Shown here: piece by piece, positions 51,584 through 60,851 of the stretch
Position numbering within the stretch: position 1 is the first letter of the stretch
Layout of the letters: each line of letters starts with the position of its first letter
NCBI GenBank assembly: GCA_018371855.1
Contig: JAHAKD010000004.1
Location: 62,001 to 126,000, forward strand
DNA from: Clostridium sp.
GTDB lineage: Bacteria > Bacillota > Clostridia > TANB77 > CAG-508
DNA: 64,000 bases
Direction of reading: 5' to 3'
Made by a program: the position numbers and the translations under genes
Notes under the pieces: model-generated
What the model was told of the DNA's origin: nothing
The model's input: only the letters and a program-made list of their open reading frames with translations
Database searches by the model: none

Positions 51584-54181
51584 ATGGCTGAAACAAAAAA
51601 TGATAGCAATAAAGTAGAAAAAATGATTAATGATTTAGTAGAAAGAGCTAAAAAAGCGTCAGAAGAGTATATGAAACTAAATCAAGAGCAAGTAGATAAG
51701 ATTGTAAAAGCTATGTCTATAGCAGGCTTGGAACATCATATGGAACTTGCAAAACTTGCAGTTGAAGAAACTGGAAGAGGTATTTATGAAGATAAAATTA
51801 TAAAGAATATGTTCGCAACAGATTATATATATAATAATATAAAAAATGAAAAAACAGTTGGTATTATAGAAGAAAATATTGAAGATGATTATGTAAAAAT
51901 TGCAGAGCCAATTGGAATAATTGCAGGAGTTACACCTGTAACAAATCCAACATCTACAGTTATGTTTAAATCAATAATTTCTGCAAAATCAAGAAATGTA
52001 ATTATATTTGGATTCCATCCATCAGCACAACAATGCAGTAAAAAGGCTGCAGAATATTTAAGAGAAGCAGCAGTAAAAGCAGGAGCACCTAAAGATTGTA
52101 TTTTATGGATAGAAGAACCATCAGTAGAAGCAACAAATAGATTAATGAATCATCCAGATGTTAATTTAATATTAGCAACAGGTGGAACAGGGATGGTTAA
52201 AGCAGCCTATTCATCAGGAAAACCAGCATTAGGTGTAGGACCTGGAAATGTTCCATGTTATATAGATAGAACAGCAAAATTAAAAACATCTGTAAATGAT
52301 TTAGCATTATCTAAATCATTTGATAATGGAATGATTTGTGCTTCTGAACAATCTGTATTAGTAGATGAAGCAGTATACAAAGAATTTGAAGATTTAATGA
52401 AAAAGGCTGGATGTTATTTTGTTTCTCCAGAAGAGAAAGAAAAATTAAAAGAAGTAATGTTTAATAAAGAAAAAGGCTATGCATTACAATCAAAAATACC
52501 AGGACAAAGTCCATATAGTATTGCAAAACAAGCTGGTTTTGAGGTCCCAGAAGATACAAAAGTATTAGTTGTATACGAAGAAGGAATAGGACCAGAATAT
52601 CCATTCTCTAAAGAAAAACTAAGTCCAGTACTTGCATATTATATTGTAAAAAATAGCAAAGAAGGAATTGAAAAAGCAGAAAAACTCTTAGAGAATGGTG
52701 GACTTGGACATTCTGCAGTTATACATTCAGAAGATGAAGAAACAATAAAAGAATATGGAAAAAGAGTAAAAGCAAGTAGAATCATTGTAAATCAACCATC
52801 TTCACAAGGTGGAATTGGTGATATATATAATGCATTTACACCATCATTAACATTAGGTTGTGGTACATTTGGCGGAAACTCTACTACAGATAATGTATCT
52901 GCTAAAAATTTAATAAATGTTAAAAAGATGGGAAGAAGGAGAGTTAATATGCAATGGTTTAAAGTTCCAAAGAAAATATATTTTGAAGCAGGGGCAATAA
53001 AATATCTTGAAGATATGAGAGATATTTCAAGAGCTTTTATAGTAACAGATGAATCAATGGTTAAATTTGGTTATGTTGATAAAGTGTTATATCACTTAAG
53101 AAAAAGACAAGATTATGTACATTCTGAAATCTTCTTTGATGTAGAACCAGATCCATCTTTTGATACAGTTAAAAAAGGTGTTGAAGCAATGCAAAAATTT
53201 GAACCAGATGTAATTATTGCATTAGGTGGTGGTTCTGCAATAGATGCTGCTAAGGGAATGTGGCTATTATACGAAGATCCAGATGTAGATTTAGAAGGAT
53301 TAAAATTAAAATTCATGGATATAAGAAAACGTACATACGAAATTCCAGAATTAGGAAAGAAATGCCAAATGGTAGCAATTCCTACAACATCTGGAACAGG
53401 TTCAGAAGTTACATCATTCGCAGTTATAACAGATAAAGAACAAGGTAAAAAATATCCATTAACAGCATATGAATTAACACCAAATGTTGCAATAGTAGAT
53501 CCAGATTTTGTATCAACACTTCCAAAATCTTTAACAGCAGATACAGGAATGGATGTTTTAACACATGCACTAGAGGCATATGTATCTAATATGGCAACAG
53601 ATTATACTGATGCATTAGCTGAAAAAGCAACAAAATTAGTATTTGAAAACTTAGAAGAGGCATATAACCATGGAGATAATAAATATGCAAGAGAAAGAAT
53701 GCATAATGCAAGCACAATGGCAGGTATGGCATTTTCAAATGCATTTTTAGGAATATGTCACTCTATGGCACATAAATTAGGAGCAAAATTCCATTTACCA
53801 CATGGTAGAATTAATGCAATTTTACTACCATATGTTGTAGAATATAATGGAAGTAAACCAACTAAATTCACATCATTCCCTAAATATGAATATTATAAAG
53901 CAGATGAAAAATATGCAGAAATTGCTAAATTAGTTGGATTAAAAGCAGACACAGTAGAAGAGGGAGTACATTCATTAGCAGAAGCTATTAGAAAGATGAA
54001 CAAAGATATAAATATCCCAGCATCATTTAAAGAAGCAGGAGTAGACGAAAAAGAATTCTTAGATAGTGTTGACGAATTAGCTGATAGAGCATTTGAAGAT
54101 CAATGTACACCTGCAAACCCAAGATTACCATTAGTAACAGAGATAAAGAAAATATTATTAGACAGCTATTATGGAAGATAG
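51584..54181 (+). CDS. adhE: Bifunctional acetaldehyde-CoA/alcohol dehydrogenase AdhE
   Basis: 865 aa, full length. AdhE reduces acetyl-CoA to acetaldehyde and then ethanol, regenerating NAD+ in fermentation. The N-terminal aldehyde dehydrogenase has catalytic Cys252 in DNGMICASEQSV; a linker ends near RRRVNMQWFKVPKK (about 450); the C-terminal iron alcohol dehydrogenase carries ALGGGSAIDAAKGM, PTTSGTGSEVT and the iron site GICHSMAHKLGAKFHLPHG. AAGGAGG precedes the AUG. It is a monocistronic unit ending in a repeat copy and terminator. Confidence 0.97.
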   Translation: MAETKNDSNKVEKMINDLVERAKKASEEYMKLNQEQVDKIVKAMSIAGLEHHMELAKLAVEETGRGIYEDKIIKNMFATDYIYNNIKNEKTVGIIEENIEDDYVKIAEPIGIIAGVTPVTNPTSTVMFKSIISAKSRNVIIFGFHPSAQQCSKKAAEYLREAAVKAGAPKDCILWIEEPSVEATNRLMNHPDVNLILATGGTGMVKAAYSSGKPALGVGPGNVPCYIDRTAKLKTSVNDLALSKSFDNGMICASEQSVLVDEAVYKEFEDLMKKAGCYFVSPEEKEKLKEVMFNKEKGYALQSKIPGQSPYSIAKQAGFEVPEDTKVLVVYEEGIGPEYPFSKEKLSPVLAYYIVKNSKEGIEKAEKLLENGGLGHSAVIHSEDEETIKEYGKRVKASRIIVNQPSSQGGIGDIYNAFTPSLTLGCGTFGGNSTTDNVSAKNLINVKKMGRRRVNMQWFKVPKKIYFEAGAIKYLEDMRDISRAFIVTDESMVKFGYVDKVLYHLRKRQDYVHSEIFFDVEPDPSFDTVKKGVEAMQKFEPDVIIALGGGSAIDAAKGMWLLYEDPDVDLEGLKLKFMDIRKRTYEIPELGKKCQMVAIPTTSGTGSEVTSFAVITDKEQGKKYPLTAYELTPNVAIVDPDFVSTLPKSLTADTGMDVLTHALEAYVSNMATDYTDALAEKATKLVFENLEEAYNHGDNKYARERMHNASTMAGMAFSNAFLGICHSMAHKLGAKFHLPHGRINAILLPYVVEYNGSKPTKFTSFPKYEYYKADEKYAEIAKLVGLKADTVEEGVHSLAEAIRKMNKDINIPASFKEAGVDEKEFLDSVDELADRAFEDQCTPANPRLPLVTEIKKILLDSYYGR

Positions 54182-54194
54182 GAAAAAGGAAAAT

Positions 54195-54215
54195 GGGGGA
54201 CGTTCCTTAAATCCC
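54195..54215 (+). repeat. Copy of the GGGGAYGTTCC gene-end repeat after adhE
   Basis: GGGGGACGTTCCTTAAATCC is present 14 bp after the adhE stop without the left GGGATTT arm, so it is a partial copy (copy 4). Confidence 0.7.
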
Positions 54216-54230
54216 TATCAAAACAAAAGT

Positions 54231-54265
54231 AAAAATCCTAGCAATGTTAAATTGCTAGGATTTTT
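54231..54265. terminator. Bidirectional terminator between adhE and aspS
   Basis: AAAAATCCTAGCAAT / ATTGCTAGGATTTTT, 15-bp perfect stem, 5-nt loop. Confidence 0.9.
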
Positions 54266-54279
54266 ATATAATTTGAGTA

Positions 54280-56046
54280 TTATTTACTTTTTTCTATTCT
54301 AATATGAATATCTCTTAATTGATCTCTTGAAACATATCCAGGAGCGCCCATCATTAAATCTTGAGCCTTGCTATTTAATGGAAATGCTATAACTTCACGA
54401 ATATTTTCTGCGCCTGTAAGAAGCATAATCATTCTATCAATTCCAGGAGCTACACCAGCATGTGGGGGAGCGCCATATTGGAATGCAGTATATAAAGCTC
54501 CAAATTTTTCTTTTACTTGGTCTTCAGTATATCCAGCAATTTCAAAAGCTTTAAGCATGATAGCTATATCATGGTTTCTAACAGCTCCAGAAGAAAGTTC
54601 TATACCATTACAAACAATATCATATTGGTAAGCAACAACATCTAATGGATCTTGAGTATTTAAAGCTTCCAAGCCACCTTGTGGCATAGAAAATGGGTTA
54701 TGACTAAATGTAATATTTCCACGTTCATCTAATTCATACATTGGAAAGTCAACGATCCAACAGAATTTGAAAATATTTTCATCTATTAAACCTAAACGTT
54801 TTCCAAGTTCATCTCTAATTTCACCAGACAAAGTGTTAACAACTTTTGGAGATTCAGCAATAAAGAATAAACAGTCCCCAGGTTTTGAATCTGTTCTTTT
54901 TAACATTTCTTCTCTTGCATGATCTGGTATAAATTTAGCAATAGGTCCTTGGAAGGTACCATCTTCTAAAACACGAAGCCAAGCAAGACCTTTAGCTTTA
55001 CATTCTTTCATTGCATAATCTGTCATTCCTTCGAAAAAGCTTCTTGGTCTATCTGATACATCATGAGTCGCAATTGTTCTTACTAATTTTCCTTTAAAGG
55101 CATTTAATGTTACACTTTCATCCTCAAAAATATCTGTAACATCAACTATTACTAATGGGTTTCTTAAATCTGGTTTGTCTGAACCATATTTAAGAATTGC
55201 TTCTTTATATGTTATTCTTGAGAAAGGATATTCTGCAACTTTCTTATCAGAAAATTTTGTAAATGTATTATAAATTACTGGTTCAATAACAGAGAATACA
55301 TCTTCTTGTGTTGCATAACTCATTTCCATATCTAATTGATAGAATTCACCTGGAGCGCGATCTGCTCTTGCATCTTCATCTCTAAAACAAGGTGCAATTT
55401 GAAAATATTTATCAAATCCAGAAACCATGAATAATTGTTTAAATTGTTGTGGTGCTTGTGGAAGAGCATAAAATTTTCCTTCATGTAATCTACTAGGTAC
55501 TAAATAATCACGTGCACCTTCTGGAGAAGAACTGGTTAGTATAGGTGTTTGAAGTTCTAAAAAGTTGCGCTTTATCATTTCTTCTCTTAAAAATTGAATA
55601 ACTTTACTACGTAAAATAATATTAGATTTTAATTTATCATTTCTTAAATCTAAATAGCGGTATTTTAATCGTAAATCTTCTCTAACTTCTTGATCAGCAT
55701 TTACCTCAAATGGCAAATCTGCAGTTCTTTTTCCTAAAATTTTAATTTCATCAATGTAAATTTCTACAAGACCTGTTTTTATTTTTTCGTTTATTGTGTC
55801 TTCACTTCTTTTTCTAACAATACCTTCTACAGATACAGAAGATTCGATAGGGATATGTGATGCAAAATCTACGATATTAGATTCAGCAGAAGTTACAACT
55901 TGTGTAATTCCATACATATCACGAATATCTAAGAATACAAGACCTCCTAAATCACGAATAGTTTGCACAAATCCTGCAATTTTTACTTTTTTTCCGACAT
56001 CATCTAAAGTAATGTCACCACATGTGTGTGTTCTGTACTTTTCCAT
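54280..56046 (-). CDS. aspS: Aspartyl-tRNA synthetase, probably non-discriminating
   Basis: 588 aa, bacterial-type AspRS: N-terminal OB anticodon domain (VKIAGFVQTIRDLGGLVFLD), class II core with FLELQTPILTSSSPEGARDY, QAPQQFKQLFM and FRDEDARADRAP, the bacterial GAD insertion domain, and C-terminal GVAPGIDRMIMLLTG. It makes Asp-tRNA(Asp). With gatCAB divergent from it and an Asn-type T-box in its leader, it probably also charges tRNA(Asn) with Asp (inference). AGGAGG precedes the AUG. Confidence 0.96.
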   Translation of the reverse strand: MEKYRTHTCGDITLDDVGKKVKIAGFVQTIRDLGGLVFLDIRDMYGITQVVTSAESNIVDFASHIPIESSVSVEGIVRKRSEDTINEKIKTGLVEIYIDEIKILGKRTADLPFEVNADQEVREDLRLKYRYLDLRNDKLKSNIILRSKVIQFLREEMIKRNFLELQTPILTSSSPEGARDYLVPSRLHEGKFYALPQAPQQFKQLFMVSGFDKYFQIAPCFRDEDARADRAPGEFYQLDMEMSYATQEDVFSVIEPVIYNTFTKFSDKKVAEYPFSRITYKEAILKYGSDKPDLRNPLVIVDVTDIFEDESVTLNAFKGKLVRTIATHDVSDRPRSFFEGMTDYAMKECKAKGLAWLRVLEDGTFQGPIAKFIPDHAREEMLKRTDSKPGDCLFFIAESPKVVNTLSGEIRDELGKRLGLIDENIFKFCWIVDFPMYELDERGNITFSHNPFSMPQGGLEALNTQDPLDVVAYQYDIVCNGIELSSGAVRNHDIAIMLKAFEIAGYTEDQVKEKFGALYTAFQYGAPPHAGVAPGIDRMIMLLTGAENIREVIAFPLNSKAQDLMMGAPGYVSRDQLRDIHIRIEKSK

Positions 56047-56078
56047 AATAAACCTCCTAAATCTATATGATAGGCATC

Positions 56079-56325
56079 AAAAAAGCCCTATCATATATTT
56101 TAATATGATAGGGACGAAATAACTTTCCGCGGTGCCACCCTATATTGAAAACTTGGTTTATAATAGTTTTCCACTCGATTTATTAAATTAAAAAACAAAA
56201 AAACAATGTGTTATTCAATTGCGTTCCTCTAAAAGGGCTTCCAGCCTCTAGACCCTTACTCTCTATTAGTAACTTGCAAAAGCTCGTCATTGCCTAACAA
56301 ATTATAGGAATTTTTAAATCCCTAT
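56079..56325 (-). promoter_or_regulatory. T-box riboswitch leader of aspS with GAAC specifier loop
   Basis: Read on minus. The canonical T-box AGGGTGGCACCGCGG lies at 56127-56141, followed by the terminator CCCTATCATAT / ATATGATAGGG (56103-56113 with 56086-56096) and a T run. Stem I runs from CAATG to CATTG with the AG bulge (AGAGAGT) and distal loop GGCTGGAAGCC. Between helices CTAA/TTAG and TTGC/GCAA the 3' side of the specifier loop reads AGGAAC, giving overlapping GAA (Glu) and AAC (Asn) codons at 56223-56226 and no Asp codon. Confidence 0.9.
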
Positions 56326-56331
56326 AAAAAT

Positions 56332-56360
56332 ATTTTACATAGTATTTGTTAATTTGTCAA
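56332..56360 (-). promoter_or_regulatory. Sigma-A promoter for the aspS T-box leader
   Basis: On minus: TTGACA (56355-56360), 17-bp spacer, TAAAAT (56332-56337). Confidence 0.75.
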
Positions 56361-56389
56361 TATTTATGCGTAAAAAGATTATGGTAAAC

Positions 56390-56419
56390 TTGACTTTTGG
56401 AAATAAATGCATATATAAT
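56390..56419 (+). promoter_or_regulatory. Sigma-A promoter for gatC
   Basis: TTGACT (56390-56395), 18-bp spacer, TATAAT (56414-56419). Its -35 is 30 bp from that of aspS, so the two units are divergent. Confidence 0.7.
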
Positions 56420-56451
56420 AAATGCCAGAGAAAACGCAAGGAGATGAGTTT

Positions 56452-56748
56452 ATGAGCGAAAATAAAGTAAGTAAAGAAGATTTATTACATATAGCAAAAT
56501 TAGCTGATTTAAATTTAAAAGAAGAAGAAACAGATAAGTATTTAGAAAATTTACAAGAAATATTAAATTTTGCAGAAGTAATAAATAATGCAGATGTAAG
56601 TAATTTAGATATTACAATAGGAGCATACGAAAATAAGAATGTATTTAGAAAAGACGAAGTAAAAGAATTTGGTAATTTAGATGCCTTACTTCAAAATGCA
56701 CCAGAAAAAGAACAAAACATGTTTAAAATTCCAAAGGTTATAAATTAA
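56452..56748 (+). CDS. gatC: Asp-tRNA(Asn)/Glu-tRNA(Gln) amidotransferase subunit C
   Basis: 98 aa from AUG 56452, selected by AAGGAGATGAG; an in-frame ATG at 56422 lies at the expected transcript start and cannot be used. GatC tethers GatA to GatB. KVSKEDLLHIAKLADLNLKE and the Lys/Asn-rich C-terminus fit the family. The operon gatC - broken HAD gene - gatA - gatB is interrupted only by that pseudogene. Confidence 0.93.
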   Translation: MSENKVSKEDLLHIAKLADLNLKEEETDKYLENLQEILNFAEVINNADVSNLDITIGAYENKNVFRKDEVKEFGNLDALLQNAPEKEQNMFKIPKVIN

Positions 56749-56758
56749 AGGAAAAGCT

Positions 56759-57083
56759 ATGAATATAGGAATAGATATAGATGATACAATAGCAAATACA
56801 AATACTTCAATAGATACATTTGCTAAAGAATATACAGAAAAAGTGTTGAAAAGAAAGCGATATACATTATCATAAAATTTATATGGGATATTTAGATAAA
56901 AAAAGAATTATACAAGAAAATAATGTAGATATATTTATTGATGATAATTTTAAAAATTGCAAGGAAGCCTCAAATTTAGGAGTAAGAACGTTACTTATGG
57001 ATTCTAGGCTAAATAAAAATTTAAATGATGAAAAGATAAAGAGAGTATTTTCTTGGAATGATATAGAAAGATACCTTATATAG
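56759..57083 (+). pseudogene. HAD-superfamily nucleotidase-like gene with internal deletion
   Basis: AAAGGA and an ATG at 56759 begin NIGIDIDDTIANTNTSIDTF, the HAD motif I of the 5'(3')-nucleotidase-like group, but the frame stops at 56875 after 38 codons. A second frame (56883-57083) keeps the C-terminal part VDIFIDDNFKNCKEASNLG. The central cap and motifs II-III are gone, so an internal deletion has removed perhaps half of the protein. It sits within the gatCAB operon, 10 bp after gatC and 31 bp before gatA. Confidence 0.8.
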
Positions 57084-57114
57084 AAGATACAAGAATATAA
57101 TAAAGGAGGCAAAT

Positions 57115-58584
57115 ATGAATATTACAGAATTAACAGTACATGAGCTTAAAGAAAAATTAGAGAAAAAAGAGCTTACAAGTTATGAAATTACAAAGGCATA
57201 TACAGATAGAATTGCAGAAAAAGAAAAAGATGTACAAGCTTTTGTTACAACATTAGAAGCTGAAGCTTTAGAAAAAGCGAAAGAAATGGATAAAAAAATT
57301 GAGAGCGGAGAAGCAAAATCAGAATTAGCAGGTATTCCAATAGGAATAAAAGATAATATTTGTACAAAAGGTGTAAAAACAACGTGCTCTTCAAGAATGT
57401 TAGAAAATTTTATTGCACCATATGATGCAACTGTTATGGAAAAAATAAATGCCAAAGAACTTGTAAATTTAGGAAAATTAAATATGGATGAGTTTGCAAT
57501 GGGTGGTTCAACAGAACATTCATATTTTCATGTTACAAGAAATCCATGGAATCTAAATAGGGTACCAGGGGGATCTTCTGGTGGTTCAGCCGCAGCAGTA
57601 GCAGCAGGAATGGTTCCATGGGCATTAGGAACAGATACAGGAGGTTCTATAAGAGAGCCTGCAGCTTTTTGCGGAGTTGTTGGATTAAAACCTACATATG
57701 GTTTAGTTTCAAGATATGGTGTTGTAGCATTTGCTTCATCATTAGATCAAGTAGGACCTATAACAAAAGATGTAACAGATGCAGCAATGCTTCTTAATAT
57801 AATTGCAGGAAAAGACAATATGGATACAACATCTGTAGAAAGACCAAAAGTAGATTATACAAAAGCCTTAAAAAATGATGTTAAAGGATTAAAAATTGCA
57901 GTTCCAAAAGAATTTTTTGGAGAAGGAATAAATGCCGAAGTTAAAGAAAATTTAGAGAAAGCTATTGAAACATATAAAGAACTTGGAGCAGAAGTAGAGG
58001 AAGTATCTTTGGATATAGCAGAATATGCTTTAGCTTCATACTATATAATTGCCTGTGCAGAGGCTAGTTCAAATTTAGGTAGATTTGATGGAGTTAGATA
58101 TGGTCATAGAGCAGAAGAATATAGTAATATAAAAGAATTAATTACAAATTCAAGAACTGAAGGTTTTGGACCAGAAGTAAAAAGAAGAATAATACTAGGA
58201 ACATATGTATTAAGTTCAGGATACTATGATGCATATTACAAAAAAGCACAACAAGTTCGTACATTAGTAATGAATGAATTTAATAAAGTATTTAAAAATT
58301 ATGATGTTATCTTAACACCAACATCACCAACAGTAGCATTTGAGATTGGTTCTAAAATTGATGATCCACTTGCTATGTATTTAGCAGATATTTGTACAGT
58401 ATCTGTAAATATTGCAGGACTTCCTGGAATATCTATTCCATGTGGTGTAGATAAAGAAGGAATGCCTGTAGGAATGCAATTAATAGGAAATAGATTTGCA
58501 GAAGAAACATTATTAAATGCTGCATATACTTTTGAGCAAAAAGTTAAATTTAGTGAAAAATACAAACCAGAATTCAAGAAATAG
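57115..58584 (+). CDS. gatA: Asp/Glu-tRNA amidotransferase subunit A
   Basis: 489 aa, amidase family. The Ser-cisSer-Lys triad is complete: Lys79 in GIPIGIKDN, Ser154 in [11 protein letters not shown], and nucleophile Ser178 in [16 protein letters not shown]. GatA releases ammonia from glutamine, which GatB uses to amidate Asp-tRNA(Asn) or Glu-tRNA(Gln). AAAGGAGGC precedes the AUG and gatB follows after 15 bp. Normal length. Confidence 0.97.
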   Translation: MNITELTVHELKEKLEKKELTSYEITKAYTDRIAEKEKDVQAFVTTLEAEALEKAKEMDKKIESGEAKSELAGIPIGIKDNICTKGVKTTCSSRMLENFIAPYDATVMEKINAKELVNLGKLNMDEFAMGGSTEHSYFHVTRNPWNLNRVPGGSSGGSAAAVAAGMVPWALGTDTGGSIREPAAFCGVVGLKPTYGLVSRYGVVAFASSLDQVGPITKDVTDAAMLLNIIAGKDNMDTTSVERPKVDYTKALKNDVKGLKIAVPKEFFGEGINAEVKENLEKAIETYKELGAEVEEVSLDIAEYALASYYIIACAEASSNLGRFDGVRYGHRAEEYSNIKELITNSRTEGFGPEVKRRIILGTYVLSSGYYDAYYKKAQQVRTLVMNEFNKVFKNYDVILTPTSPTVAFEIGSKIDDPLAMYLADICTVSVNIAGLPGISIPCGVDKEGMPVGMQLIGNRFAEETLLNAAYTFEQKVKFSEKYKPEFKK

Positions 58585-58599
58585 TAAGGAGGAAAAGTA

Positions 58600-60042
58600 A
58601 TGGTAAGAGATGGTTACGAAGTAATAATAGGACTAGAAGTTCATGCAGAACTTTCTACAAAAACAAAAATCTTTTGTTCATGTCCTACAACATTTGGGGC
58701 AGAACCAAATACACATACATGTCCAATTTGTATGGGAATGCCAGGAACACTTCCTGTACTAAACGAAAAGGTTGTGGAATATGCAGTAAAAGCAGGTCTT
58801 GCAACAAACTGTGAGATAGAAAGAAATAGTAAAAATGATAGAAAAAATTATTTTTACCCAGATTTGCCAAAAGCATATCAAATATCACAATATGATAAAC
58901 CTTTATGCAATCATGGATATATAGAAATAGAAGATGATGAAGGAAACAAAAAGAAAGTAAAAATTTTAAGAATACATATAGAAGAAGATGCTGGAAAATT
59001 AAATCATGATGAATATACAGGTGGAAGCTTAGTTGATTTAAATAGAGCAGGTGTTCCTCTAATTGAAATAGTATCAGAGCCGGATTTACGTTCAAGTGGA
59101 GAAGCAGATAGATATTTAAAGAAATTAAAATCAATATTACAATATATAGAAGTTTCAGACTGTAAAATGGAAGAAGGTTCTTTAAGAGCTGATGTAAACG
59201 TATCTGTAAGAAAAGTAGGAGATACAAAACTTGGAACAAGAACAGAAATGAAAAATATGAACTCTTTTAAATCAATTACAAGAGCTATAGATTATGAAGT
59301 AACCAGACAAATTGATGTATTAGAAGAGGGAGGAAAAGTAGAGCAAGAAACTCTAAGATGGGATGATGTATCTGGAAAAACATTTTCTATGAGAGATAAA
59401 GAGGATGCACAAGATTATAGATATTTCCCTGATCCAGATTTAGTGGCAATTAACTTATCAGATGAATATATAGAAGATATTAAGAACAATTTACCTGAAC
59501 TTCCAGAAAGCAGAAAAGAAAGATATATTAATAAATATCATCTATCTGAAAAAGATGCAAATATTATAACAAGTTCTAAATATTTATCAGATTTATTTGA
59601 AAAGGCAAGTGAAGTTTGTGGAAATAGAAAAGCGGTTAATAACTGGATAATTTCTGATATTTCTAGAATCTTAAATGAAAAAGAATTAGAAGCAGATCAA
59701 ATACCATTTACAGCAGAACATTTAGGACATTTAGTAGAATTAATAGATAAAGGAACTATAAGTTCAAGTATTGGTAAAAAAGTAATAGAAGAATTATTCG
59801 AAAATCCAAAGGAACCAGAAGAAATTATTAAAGAAAAAGGTTGGATTCAAATTTCTGACGAAGGTGAAATAAGAGAAGTTGTATTAAAAGTTTTAGAAGA
59901 AAATCCAAACTCTGTAGCAGATTATAAAGCTGGAAAAGATAGAGCAATTGGATTCCTAGTAGGACAAGCAATGAAAGCAACTAAAGGAAAAGCAAATCCA
60001 CAAATGTTAAACAAAATGTTAAAAGAAGAATTAAGTAAATAG
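58600..60042 (+). CDS. gatB: Asp/Glu-tRNA amidotransferase subunit B
   Basis: 480 aa. GatB phosphorylates the misacylated Asp or Glu on the tRNA and completes amidation. Marks: VIIGLEVHAELSTKTKIFC, four zinc-type Cys (C-x-C ... CPICMGMPG), KNYFYPDLPKAYQISQYD, and the C-terminal YqeY-like tail ending NPQMLNKMLKEEL. AAGGAGG precedes the AUG. A repeat-like GGGGGACGG...TTTCCCC segment follows the stop. Confidence 0.97.
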   Translation: MVRDGYEVIIGLEVHAELSTKTKIFCSCPTTFGAEPNTHTCPICMGMPGTLPVLNEKVVEYAVKAGLATNCEIERNSKNDRKNYFYPDLPKAYQISQYDKPLCNHGYIEIEDDEGNKKKVKILRIHIEEDAGKLNHDEYTGGSLVDLNRAGVPLIEIVSEPDLRSSGEADRYLKKLKSILQYIEVSDCKMEEGSLRADVNVSVRKVGDTKLGTRTEMKNMNSFKSITRAIDYEVTRQIDVLEEGGKVEQETLRWDDVSGKTFSMRDKEDAQDYRYFPDPDLVAINLSDEYIEDIKNNLPELPESRKERYINKYHLSEKDANIITSSKYLSDLFEKASEVCGNRKAVNNWIISDISRILNEKELEADQIPFTAEHLGHLVELIDKGTISSSIGKKVIEELFENPKEPEEIIKEKGWIQISDEGEIREVVLKVLEENPNSVADYKAGKDRAIGFLVGQAMKATKGKANPQMLNKMLKEELSK

Positions 60043-60046
60043 TGAA

Positions 60047-60070
60047 AGGGGGACGGTGCTTGTTTCCCCA
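60047..60070 (+). repeat. Diverged gene-end repeat after gatB
   Basis: GGGGGACGGTGCTTGTTTCC CCA begins 5 bp after the stop and pairs GGGG with CCCC. A related but variant form (copy 5). Confidence 0.5.
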
Positions 60071-60080
60071 TGGCATAAAT

Positions 60081-60110
60081 AAATGCGATAACTTTTTAGT
60101 TATCGCATTT
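60081..60110. terminator. Hairpin between gatB and the 74-aa membrane gene
   Basis: AAATGCGATAACT / AGTTATCGCATTT, 13 bp perfect, loop TTTT; usable on both strands though T runs are short. Confidence 0.7.
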
Positions 60111-60124
60111 AAAATTTTAAAAAT

Positions 60125-60144
60125 AGGGAAAAAAGGAACGTCCC
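60125..60144 (-). repeat. Gene-end repeat after the 74-aa membrane gene
   Basis: Read on minus AGGGACGTTCCTTTTTTCCC begins about 10 bp after the minus gene stop. Copy 6, sense orientation. Confidence 0.65.
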
Positions 60145-60153
60145 TAATTCACG

Positions 60154-60378
60154 TTAGTTTAAATCTTCTTTTATTTTGTTAAAAGCAAATCCCCCGAATA
60201 AAAAACAAAAGAAATATGTAGTACCAGCTTGGAATAGTAATATACCTATATTATAAATAAGTGGATGTAAATAAAAGAAATTATAATATACTAAAGTAAG
60301 GATTGATGCTAACAAAATAAAAGAAGAAAATATAATTCCATAGTTTACAACTTTTTGTGTTGCAATATCTAATTTCAT
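60154..60378 (-). CDS. Small two-helix membrane protein, 74 aa, unknown
   Basis: Two hydrophobic helices (YGIIFSSFILLASILTLVYY and LIYNIGILLFQAGTTYFFCF) joined by a short His/Tyr-rich loop, then a charged tail. GAAGGTGATG precedes the AUG at a good distance. No family is recognised with confidence. It is a single-gene minus unit convergent with gatB. Confidence 0.7.
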   Translation of the reverse strand: MKLDIATQKVVNYGIIFSSFILLASILTLVYYNFFYLHPLIYNIGILLFQAGTTYFFCFLFGGFAFNKIKEDLN

Positions 60379-60510
60379 AATACATCACCTTCAATAATTA
60401 AAGGATAACATAAAATGAGACTAAAAACAAATGAAATAATTACCAGTATGGATTGCAAAAATAATTAGAGTTTAATAAAATGTAATAAATTATCAATGGG
60501 AGGTAGAAGT

Positions 60511-60765
60511 ATGGAATATAGGTATAGACCCGAAGGAGTTTGTTCAAGAGAGATGATTTTTGAAATAGAAAATGGAATTATAAAATCATTAAAAATAGTA
60601 GGTGGATGTGATGGAAATACTAAAGGAATATCAAAACTTGTTGTTGGTATGAAGATTGAAGATGTAATAGAAAAGCTTAAAGGAATAAATTGTGGAAATA
60701 AAGGAACATCATGTCCTGACCAATTATCTAAAGCTTTAGAAAAATATATAAAAGCAGAAGCATAG
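60511..60765 (+). CDS. TSCPD domain protein (TIGR03905-like)
   Basis: 84 aa from AUG 60511; GGGAGGT at 60497-60503 fixes it over an in-frame ATG at 60496. The signature GTSCPDQLSKAL gives the TSCPD name, preceded by YRPEGVCSREMIFEIENG and VGGCDGNTKGISKL. The domain also occurs at the end of some ribonucleotide reductases; the stand-alone form has no settled function. Four Cys suggest metal binding. Confidence 0.88.
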   Translation: MEYRYRPEGVCSREMIFEIENGIIKSLKIVGGCDGNTKGISKLVVGMKIEDVIEKLKGINCGNKGTSCPDQLSKALEKYIKAEA

Positions 60766-60771
60766 TTTTTT

Positions 60772-60806
60772 ACAAAAAAAGAAGACGCCTATATGAATAG
60801 GGTCTT
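60772..60806 (-). terminator. Terminator of rpsT
   Basis: On minus GAAGACCCTAT / ATAGGCGTCTTC with one bulge, followed by seven T (60774-60780). Confidence 0.75.
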
Positions 60807-60851
60807 CTAAAATAAAAACTATGCATAATTTTTATTATAAATTATAAGTAA

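Noticed and set aside
58685..59239. 184-codon minus frame inside gatB
   Set aside because: Leucine-rich antisense shadow of a conserved gene.
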